From the NCBI GenBank assembly GCA_003161515.1, contig PMOH01000473.1, positions 1 through 13,262 of the forward strand: DNA of 13,262 nucleotides, given 5' to 3'. This document shows, piece after piece, positions 7,376 through 13,262 of the stretch (position 1 is its first letter; the number at the start of each line of letters is the position of its first letter). Origin of the DNA: Deltaproteobacteria bacterium (GTDB taxonomy: Bacteria > Desulfobacterota > Binatia > Binatales > Binataceae). Under the pieces are notes generated by a model. That model was not told where the DNA came from. It did not search any database and was given only the letters and a program-made list of their open reading frames with translations. Position numbers and translations under genes: made by a program.

Positions 7376-7410
7376 CCGCACAACCGGAGTTGGTGCTCGG
7401 GTTGGTGCGG
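7376..7410. repeat. Inverted repeat / hairpin between fdhA and the STAND gene
   Basis: CCGCACAACC (7376-7385) pairs with GGTTGGTGCGG (7400-7410), giving ten base pairs with one bulged G (7404) and a 14-base loop. GTTGGTGC also occurs twice directly (7389-7396 and 7401-7408), 12 bases apart, so an alternative pairing is possible. There is no T-tract, so it is not a terminator. It sits 62 bases before the preferred ATG of the STAND gene and 88 bases upstream of fdhA, where an operator for either divergent gene would lie, or a 5'-leader hairpin of the STAND mRNA. Function is inferred from position only. Confidence 0.5.
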
Positions 7411-7471
7411 TGTTAGCTTGTCGAATCGCTGTTCAACAGAAACTGAGTACGAACTGCCTAGAGAAATTCAG

Positions 7472-10400
7472 ATGGCATCTGACTCTCGGAGCGCGCGATT
7501 TGGCGCGGCTCGAACCGGCGAGCCGGCGGCCAGCGTACGTTCAGCCCAAAGCGGGGTATTTCGCAAAGAGGGCGAGTACTGGACCGTCGGCTATGGCGGG
7601 AAATCCTGTCGTCTGAAGGACACCAAGGGGCTCGGCTACCTGGCTCATTTGCTGCGCCATCCCGCGGTCGAATTCCACGTGCTGGATCTGGTCGGCGGAA
7701 TTGCGGCCAATCGCGACGATGACGAAACCGGTCGATTGGCGCGCGGCAGGCCTCGCGGCGACGATGACCTCGAACAGGCAGGCATCCATATCGGCAGCCT
7801 GGGCGACGCCGGCGACATGCTCGACGATCAAGCCAAACTCGCGTACCGACGCCGGCTCTCCGAGTTGCGCGAAGAACTGGACGAAGCCAAGGAGCTGGGA
7901 AACGTCGAGCGTGCCGAGCGCGCGGAGCAGGAGATCGACACGCTGACAAAGGAACTCTCTCGTGCGGTAGGACTCGGTGGACGTAATCGCCGCGCGGCGT
8001 CAGCATCGGAACGAGCCCGGCAGAGCCTTACCAAGACGATCAAGTCGGTACTGGAAAGAATCGCGCAGAGCGATCCGGAGCTTGGGGAGATCCTGTCGCG
8101 ATGCATCAGGACCGGAACCTTCTGTTCCTATCAGCCCGATCCCGATTCCCCGATTGCGTGGGAATTCGGCGCGACGACTGTCGAGCCAGAACAGCAGCCG
8201 GGTCCAATAGGCGATCCCACTCCAGCGCGTGCGGATCATCCGCAAGCAGCGCCATTGGTGCTGGAGGTTTCGCCGTTCTCACTCGCGCAACGAACTGCAT
8301 TCGTGGGACGGGAAAACGAATGCAGCTCAGTTCGCGCGGCAATCGATCGTGCGCGCAGCGGCCGCGGATCGATTGTAATGCTATGGGACGGTCCCGGCGT
8401 GGGTAAGACGCGCCTGACGATGGAGATGGCCGAGTACGCGTCAGGCCAAGGCTTCCGATGCTCGGTCGGCCACTGCTACGAAAGAGACGAGCCGCATCCC
8501 TACCTCCCATTCGTCGAGATCATCGAGAACACCCTGGCGCGAGCGGCGAGCCTGGATGATTACCGTCGACGTATGGGCGACACTGTCTCTGAGCTGGCGC
8601 AGATCGCTCCGAGCCTTCGGCGAGTTTTTCCCGATCTTCCGCAACCGCTGGAACTGCCGGCAGCGCAACAGCGCGGCTATCTGTTCCAGAGCGTCTCAGA
8701 GACGCTGGCCCGCACAGCGCGACTGAATCCGCAGCTACTTATCCTTGAAGATCTTCATTGGGCGGACGAATCGACGCTGGCGCTTTTCATTTACCTGGCC
8801 AATCGCATCAACCAACTCCCGGCTGTGATTATCGGGACCTACCGCAGCGGATATTCGGATACCAATCCGGCGTTGGTCAGGACGTTGGAGGAGCTGATTC
8901 GGATGGGTGTCCGTCCGCAAAAGCTGACCGGCTTATCCAGAGATGCGGTCGGGCAGATGTTACACGAGCTGAGCCGGCTTGAAGCTCCGGAAAATCTTCT
9001 GGGCCTCATCTTTGAGGAGAGCCAGGGGTATCCATTCTTCGTCGAGGAGGTGTACCGGCATCTGGTCGAAGAGGGGAAGGTCTTCGATACAGACGGCAAG
9101 TTCCGCAGGGACATCAAGATCGACGAAATCGACGTTCCGGACAACGTTCGCCTGATCATCAGCCGTCGCCTGGAGCGGTTCGACGAGAATGAAAAACGAG
9201 CGCTGGCGGCTGCCGCGGTGATCGGGCGTAGCTTCAGCTTCCGGCTCCTGACTGAGGTCAGCCGGGTTGAGGTTGATGATCTTTTCACCGTCATCGAAAA
9301 AGCTCAGCAGATGGGGATAATCGTCGCGAGCGCCGCGGGCCCTGAGAACCCGTTCACTTTCACGCATGAGCTGGTGCGTCAGACGTTACTGGCCGGTATC
9401 TCGGCTCCGCGCAATCAACAACTGCACGCCGGTGTAGCCGACGCGATCGAGCGGCTCTATCCCGGTGAGGTCAACGAGCGGACCGGGGAGATCGCGGACC
9501 ATCTCGTCAAAGCCGGATCATTCGCCAATCGCGAGGCGTTGGTCAGACGGCTAATCGATGCCGGCAATAAGGCACTCGAAGCTTCCGCGTTCGAGGAAGC
9601 GCGCGTGGGTTTCGAGTTGGCGTTGTCGCGAGTTGACGAAGCGGATGCGCGCCCACGAGCGGAGATCCTGTACAGCCTTGGTGTCGCAAAGCGCGGTCTT
9701 GGCCGCTTCAGTGAGGCGGACATTATCTGGGAGCAGGCGCTGGAAATTTTTGAAACTTTGGCCGACCAGGAGAGTATCGCCAGGACCTGTCTCCAACTTG
9801 CAGAAGGCGCCGCCTGGAGCGGCAAGCAACGAGAAACGTTCGCAACGGCTGAGCGCCTCCTGGCCAAGCTCTCGGAAAGCAGCAGTGACCGGGCGTTGCT
9901 GCTTGCGATTCTGGCGCTGGGCAAATTAGATCAGGATGAACCAGATGCGGCGCGTGAAGTATTCACCGACGCATTGGCGGTCGCCGAGAAGCTTCCCGAT
10001 ACTGGTATCAAGGGTGCGATTCTGGCTTACAGATCGAAATTCAATTTCGTCTGCCTCCATCTGCGCGAGGCACTCGAAGACTCACTTGGAAGTGCGGAAC
10101 TGCTGACTCCGGCTGCGGCGTGGATTCGTACAGAGCAGCTCTTGTGGTACAAGGCGACGCTGGTGACCCTCGGCCGCATGCAAGAGGCCGGCACTGTCGA
10201 CCAGGAGTTGGAACCCCTGGCGAGCAGGATCGGTCACTTGCCCGCCTTGTCTTCCTGTCGCCGGACCTCGGCCTGGACCGAATTCTGGAGACAGCCGGAC
10301 CTTGCCCGACTCGAAGATAAGATGCGCGGAGATCTTGATGCGCAGACTGAATCGGGCATGAACCCGTTTTTCATGTCCGCTGCGCAGTTGAGCACCGCTG

Positions 10401-11023
10401 AATTCCTCAGTGGAAAGTGGGACCAGGCGCTGCGCCATGCCGAGTCTGCCTGGTCACCTGAAGCGCCAGGCCACGTCCAAGCGATGAATTTGGCAGTGCG
10501 CTTCCGCCTCATGGCTTACTCCGGCGATCGAGCGGGCGCGCTGGCGCTGATGAACGTTCACCGTGAAATGATTGCGCGCGGGGGGAAAACCAACATCTAT
10601 GGTTCGTGGATGTTGCTGCTCGCCGTGATTGAGGGGCTGTTTGTCCTCGGCGAGCGCGAGCAAGCCGCAGTGCTTTACCGCGATGTCAGTGAACTCATCA
10701 ATACGGGAACGATTTTTGTTCAGATACTGTCTCGTTTTCCGCGCACGGTCGCTGGAATTTCGGCCGCAGCCGCGCGGAACTGGAACGCGGCAGAGGAGCA
10801 CTTTCGCACCGGCTTGGAAGAGGCCGCTGCTCTTCCGAACCAGCTCGAGCAGACCGACATACGGCGTTTTCATGCCATGATGCTGCTGGACCGCGCCGCA
10901 ACAGGAGATCGCGAAAAGGCGCAAATGCTGCTCAACGAAGCGCTGCACAGTTACCGGCGTATCGGAATGCCGCGTCACGTCGAGATGACGCAGGCCCTCC
11001 TCGGCCATGCCGGCATCGCATAG
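7472..11023 (+). CDS. STAND/AAA_16 ATPase regulator with TPR-like repeats and N-terminal winged-helix-like module
   Basis: The product is 1183 residues from ATG 7472; a TTG at 7418 would add 18. Neither start has a good ribosome site, and the conserved part begins near residue 28. Order: a beta-strand/helix segment (28-76, with RLKDTKGLGYLAHLLRHP), LGDAGDMLDD (110-119), a charged coiled coil (about 124-165), a helix plus hairpin segment (173-222, ending IRTGTFCSYQPD), and a linker. The ATPase follows with FVGREN (277-282), Walker A GPGVGKT (307-313), Walker B LLILEDLHWAD (422-432) and a GTYR sensor (455-458). Then come a winged-helix stretch (555-595), THELVRQTLL and about 500 residues of TPR-like helices. 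It resembles AfsR/MalT-type signal ATPases but has no C-terminal LuxR helix-turn-helix and no cyclase domain. It probably switches on ATP binding in the cytoplasm to control transcription. The signal and target are unknown. Confidence 0.88.
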   Translation: MASDSRSARFGAARTGEPAASVRSAQSGVFRKEGEYWTVGYGGKSCRLKDTKGLGYLAHLLRHPAVEFHVLDLVGGIAANRDDDETGRLARGRPRGDDDLEQAGIHIGSLGDAGDMLDDQAKLAYRRRLSELREELDEAKELGNVERAERAEQEIDTLTKELSRAVGLGGRNRRAASASERARQSLTKTIKSVLERIAQSDPELGEILSRCIRTGTFCSYQPDPDSPIAWEFGATTVEPEQQPGPIGDPTPARADHPQAAPLVLEVSPFSLAQRTAFVGRENECSSVRAAIDRARSGRGSIVMLWDGPGVGKTRLTMEMAEYASGQGFRCSVGHCYERDEPHPYLPFVEIIENTLARAASLDDYRRRMGDTVSELAQIAPSLRRVFPDLPQPLELPAAQQRGYLFQSVSETLARTARLNPQLLILEDLHWADESTLALFIYLANRINQLPAVIIGTYRSGYSDTNPALVRTLEELIRMGVRPQKLTGLSRDAVGQMLHELSRLEAPENLLGLIFEESQGYPFFVEEVYRHLVEEGKVFDTDGKFRRDIKIDEIDVPDNVRLIISRRLERFDENEKRALAAAAVIGRSFSFRLLTEVSRVEVDDLFTVIEKAQQMGIIVASAAGPENPFTFTHELVRQTLLAGISAPRNQQLHAGVADAIERLYPGEVNERTGEIADHLVKAGSFANREALVRRLIDAGNKALEASAFEEARVGFELALSRVDEADARPRAEILYSLGVAKRGLGRFSEADIIWEQALEIFETLADQESIARTCLQLAEGAAWSGKQRETFATAERLLAKLSESSSDRALLLAILALGKLDQDEPDAAREVFTDALAVAEKLPDTGIKGAILAYRSKFNFVCLHLREALEDSLGSAELLTPAAAWIRTEQLLWYKATLVTLGRMQEAGTVDQELEPLASRIGHLPALSSCRRTSAWTEFWRQPDLARLEDKMRGDLDAQTESGMNPFFMSAAQLSTAEFLSGKWDQALRHAESAWSPEAPGHVQAMNLAVRFRLMAYSGDRAGALALMNVHREMIARGGKTNIYGSWMLLLAVIEGLFVLGEREQAAVLYRDVSELINTGTIFVQILSRFPRTVAGISAAAARNWNAAEEHFRTGLEEAAALPNQLEQTDIRRFHAMMLLDRAATGDREKAQMLLNEALHSYRRIGMPRHVEMTQALLGHAGIA

Positions 11024-11276
11024 CCAGCAGAATTTCTCAACAAAATTATCGGTTTTGATCTTATAAGGACATTTTCTCACTGCTTGATCCGGCCAGCGGG
11101 CCAATTACGCTTAAAGATGTGATAGGCGGAGCCGCACTTTTTGTGCCGCCACTTTTCACGCCTCTTTCGATAGGACCCTGCTGAAACTCAGAGGGCGATC
11201 GAGTTGCCGAGACTCATATCCGAATGGGCCAAGGCGTGAAAATGCCTTCTTTGTCGCTACTGGAGGTATCTCCCGG
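11024..11276. other. Intergenic region upstream of the molybdenum hydroxylase operon
   Basis: This 253-base stretch is the longest without a gene. It should hold the end of the STAND transcript and the promoter of the hydroxylase operon. The first 60 bases are relatively AT-rich (TTATAAGG at 11061-11068), and TTGATC at 11084-11089 could be a -35 box, but no good -10 follows at 16-18 bases. A hairpin lies at 11125-11150. The ribosome site GGAGG (11262-11266) is ten bases before the ATG at 11277. I found no small open frame with a credible start here. Confidence 0.45.
11125..11150 (+). terminator. Candidate hairpin, possibly terminator of the STAND gene
   Basis: GGCG and GCAC on the left pair with GTGC and CGCC on the right around a TTTTT loop, with a five-base bulge (GAGCC) on the left arm. 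ACTTTT follows directly. It lies about 100 bases after the STAND stop codon. The T-run is in the loop and the tail is short, so termination is uncertain. A regulatory role for the downstream operon is equally possible. Confidence 0.3.
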
Positions 11277-11918
11277 ATGAGCGAAACAATCGACCCAAGA
11301 TTTATCGGAAACATCGCAGGGGCGATCTCGAGGCGCGATTTTATCAAAGGGGTCATTGTCGGCGGCGCGGCCGTCTCCTCGGCGGGCTATCTATTCCGCG
11401 CCTCGACTCTGCTGGCTCAATCCGGTGTAGCAGGTTCACGGCTGCTTACGATCAACGTCAATGGGCAAAGTCGGCGCGCCGACGTCATGAAGCAGGAGAC
11501 GCTCGCATGGACGTTGCGCCATAAACTGGGCCTAACCGGCACAAAATTGGGCTGCGACCGGGCCGAATGCGGTTCGTGCACCGTGTTGATCGACGATGTT
11601 CCCCAATACGCATGCTCGGTGCTCACACACACCGTACGCAATCGGAAAGTACTGACGATCGAAGGGCTGGCGAATGCCGACGGAAGTCTGCATCCCGTAC
11701 AACAGGGCGTCGTCGACGAACAAGGGTTCCAATGCGCGTTCTGTATGCCCGGTTTCATCATGGCATCGGTGGGATTTCTGAAAGCGAACCCCAATCCCAC
11801 GCGGACTGAGTTGGCCAATGGCGTCTCGGGCAACCTGTGCCGATGTCAGGACTACGACAAGATCCTCACCGCGCTGATGCGCGGAGCTGAAAACATGAGG
11901 AAGACCAGCCATGTCTGA
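11277..11918 (+). CDS. [2Fe-2S] subunit of molybdenum hydroxylase, Tat-targeted
   Basis: This 213-residue iron-sulfur subunit belongs to the xanthine dehydrogenase/isoquinoline 1-oxidoreductase (IorA-like) family and passes electrons from the molybdenum site. A plant-type ferredoxin domain carries Cys93, Cys98, Cys101 (GCDRAECGSC) and Cys113. A helical domain carries Cys153, Cys156 (CAFCMPG), Cys188 and Cys190 (CRCQDYD). All eight ligands for two clusters are present. The N-terminus has a twin-arginine signal, SRRDFIKG (18-25), followed by a hydrophobic stretch (about 25-47), ending near LLAQSG. About 50 residues precede the ferredoxin domain, whereas cytoplasmic relatives start almost directly with it. 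It overlaps the molybdopterin-subunit gene by eight bases. The start is supported by GGAGG at 11262-11266. The complex is predicted to act in the periplasm or at the outer face of the inner membrane. Substrate is unknown. Confidence 0.93.
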   Translation: MSETIDPRFIGNIAGAISRRDFIKGVIVGGAAVSSAGYLFRASTLLAQSGVAGSRLLTINVNGQSRRADVMKQETLAWTLRHKLGLTGTKLGCDRAECGSCTVLIDDVPQYACSVLTHTVRNRKVLTIEGLANADGSLHPVQQGVVDEQGFQCAFCMPGFIMASVGFLKANPNPTRTELANGVSGNLCRCQDYDKILTALMRGAENMRKTSHV

Positions 11919-13262
11919 AAAAATCGATCCGAATCCCGCCCAGCCCCAGCGCGAGTACGGCGTCGGGCGCAAGCTGATCGGCAAAGATTACGAAACCCCA
12001 GACTTGTATGCGAAGGTCACGGGACAAGCGAAATATGCCGAGGACTATCATGCCGATGGCATGTTGTTCTGCAAGTTGCTGCTGAGCCCGATGCCCCATG
12101 CACGCGTAAGGCGCATCGACGCGCGCGCGGCTCTCTCGATGCCCGGGGTCAGGGCAATTCTTACGGCGGATGATCTTCCACCGCCGGCCGACAGCCTCAC
12201 CGACAACGGCACGGTGATCAAAGCCAATCCGAAAAGCGAACGCGCACTCACGATGGAGCCGGTGTACCAGGGCGAGCCGATCCTCGCCGTCGCCGCAGTT
12301 GACGAACTCACGGCGGCCGACGCGATTGAGAAGATCCAGATTGAACTCGAGCCGCTTCCGTTCGTGCTCGATCCGCTCGAGACTCTGCGGCCGGGCGGCC
12401 CGAATCCAAGAGTCGATGGCAACATCTGGGTCATGCCGCCAGCGCCCGCATCCGGAGCGCCAGCAACCGAGCCGCCAACTATCGGCGAGCTCAAGTGGAC
12501 CGAGGAGGATTTCGCCAACGCAAAGGATGGTCAGTTGCCGATGGGCAAGACTCCCGACCAATGGTCTTACGGCGACCTCGATGCGGGCTTCGGGGGTGCG
12601 GCGCTCGTCCTTGACGAAACCTTTGTCACTCCAGACACGAGTCACCAGACGCTAGAAACGCGCAGCGCGATGGCCTACTGGCAGAATGGCAAGGTCTACA
12701 TGTACACGGGCACGCAGAGCACCGCGCAAACCGTACCTGCAATCGCAAGATGGCTGAATATCGATCGCGGCAAGGTCGTGCTGATCAGCGAATACACCGG
12801 CGGCGGCTTCGGCAGCAAAGTCACGGCCGGCGTGTCGTTGGTAATTCCTGCGCTTCTATCAAAGAAGGCGAACGCGCCGGTTATGATGCGCATCAGCCGC
12901 GAGGAAGAGACCTTCATCGGCCGCGCGCGTCCCAGTCTGATGGGCCGGATGAAGGTCGGGTTTTCCAAGGAGGGACGGATCGTCGCCCTCGACATGTTCG
13001 TTATTTCCAACAACGGTCCCTACGACGCGCAAGGCGATGTCCCCACATCCGGGCGTATCGTTTCACTATTATATCAACCGCAAGCCATGCGCTGGCGCGG
13101 CGCCACGATGCTGACTAACACTCCGCCCCGCAGCGCGCAGAGTTCGCCGGGCGGCTTGCAGGGCATCATGATTATCGAACCGATCATCGCGAAGGCCGCG
13201 CGCAAACTCGGACTCGACCAGGTGGCGATCAGGCGCATCAACTGTCCTGAGGGCAAGGCTCC
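11911..13262 (+). CDS. Molybdopterin-binding subunit of xanthine-dehydrogenase-family hydroxylase (3' end cut)
   Basis: The ATG at 11911 overlaps the preceding stop (11916-11918), implying coupled translation. The frame stays open for 450 codons to the window end, against a usual 730-800. It hydroxylates an aldehyde, N-heterocycle or similar substrate using water at a Mo-cytosine-dinucleotide site. The aldehyde-oxidase a/b hammerhead domain is at about 25-155 (GRKLIGKDYETPDLYAKVTG, ARVRRIDA, LEPLPFVLDP). A proline-rich insertion follows at 170-225 (PPAPASGAPATEPP). The cofactor-binding domain starts at about 230 with TSHQTLETRSAMAYW (243-257) and GGGFGSK (297-303). The second substrate loop reads PPRSAQSSPGGLQ (405-417), not the common RAPG form. 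The catalytic glutamate near the C-terminus is outside the window. It has no signal peptide of its own, so export would depend on the Tat signal of its partner. Confidence 0.92.
   Translation, partial: MSEKIDPNPAQPQREYGVGRKLIGKDYETPDLYAKVTGQAKYAEDYHADGMLFCKLLLSPMPHARVRRIDARAALSMPGVRAILTADDLPPPADSLTDNGTVIKANPKSERALTMEPVYQGEPILAVAAVDELTAADAIEKIQIELEPLPFVLDPLETLRPGGPNPRVDGNIWVMPPAPASGAPATEPPTIGELKWTEEDFANAKDGQLPMGKTPDQWSYGDLDAGFGGAALVLDETFVTPDTSHQTLETRSAMAYWQNGKVYMYTGTQSTAQTVPAIARWLNIDRGKVVLISEYTGGGFGSKVTAGVSLVIPALLSKKANAPVMMRISREEETFIGRARPSLMGRMKVGFSKEGRIVALDMFVISNNGPYDAQGDVPTSGRIVSLLYQPQAMRWRGATMLTNTPPRSAQSSPGGLQGIMIIEPIIAKAARKLGLDQVAIRRINCPEGKA

Noticed and set aside
7418..7471. TTG start at 7418 for the STAND gene
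   Set aside because: It has no ribosome site and adds only 18 unconserved residues. The ATG at 7472 is preferred, though the true start is not settled.
11866..12645. Minus-strand open frame of 259 codons antisense to the molybdopterin subunit
   Set aside because: The plus strand encodes a recognisable molybdenum hydroxylase throughout, and the antisense translation has no recognisable domain.
1..13262. Search by eye for CRISPR arrays, transposase genes, insertion-sequence ends, tRNA genes, toxin-antitoxin or phage-defence cassettes
   Set aside because: No regularly spaced repeats, transposase motifs, cloverleaf-like sequence or defence gene families were seen.

Overview
The window is chromosomal, gene-dense bacterial DNA of fairly high GC content. 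It holds eight protein genes, two of them cut by the window edges. I see no rRNA, tRNA, CRISPR array, insertion sequence or phage gene. Long antisense open frames shadow almost every gene, as expected at this base composition. The mix of a TauD/TfdA dioxygenase, a COG3653-type amidohydrolase, paired acyl-CoA dehydrogenases, glutathione-independent formaldehyde dehydrogenase, a large STAND ATPase and an isoquinoline-oxidoreductase-like molybdenum hydroxylase suggests a metabolically versatile soil or sediment bacterium. A Binatota- or Rokubacteria-like lineage is a guess from gene content and is not shown by the sequence.

Layout. Positions 1-659 (minus) hold the N-terminal two thirds of an aldo/keto reductase. 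It is divergent from a plus-strand catabolic cluster at 818-5958: Fe(II)/2-oxoglutarate dioxygenase, metal-dependent amidohydrolase, and two acyl-CoA dehydrogenases. Gaps inside the cluster are 20, 99 and 3 bases, so it is probably one operon, with a possible internal promoter in the 99-base gap. Facing it at 6104-7288 (minus) is fdhA, a zinc- and NAD-dependent formaldehyde dehydrogenase with all expected metal ligands. Divergent from fdhA, 7472-11023 (plus) encodes a roughly 1180-residue STAND ATPase with TPR-like helices and an N-terminal region that resembles a split OmpR/SARP-type winged helix. A strong inverted repeat lies between the two. After a 253-base gap, 11277-11918 and 11911-13262 (plus, overlapping by 8 bases) encode the Tat-targeted [2Fe-2S] subunit and the molybdopterin subunit (partial) of a xanthine-oxidase-family hydroxylase.

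Working together. The 818-5958 operon looks like a degradative module: oxygenation or oxidative cleavage, hydrolysis of an amide or cyclic amide, then desaturation of an acyl-CoA. The two dehydrogenases look complementary. Only the second carries a glutamate in the isovaleryl-CoA dehydrogenase position, so an alpha2beta2 heteromer is likely. The dioxygenase could release an aldehyde such as formaldehyde, which FdhA would remove, but this link is inference. The most unusual items are the split winged-helix architecture of the STAND protein and the altered ligand set of the amidohydrolase.
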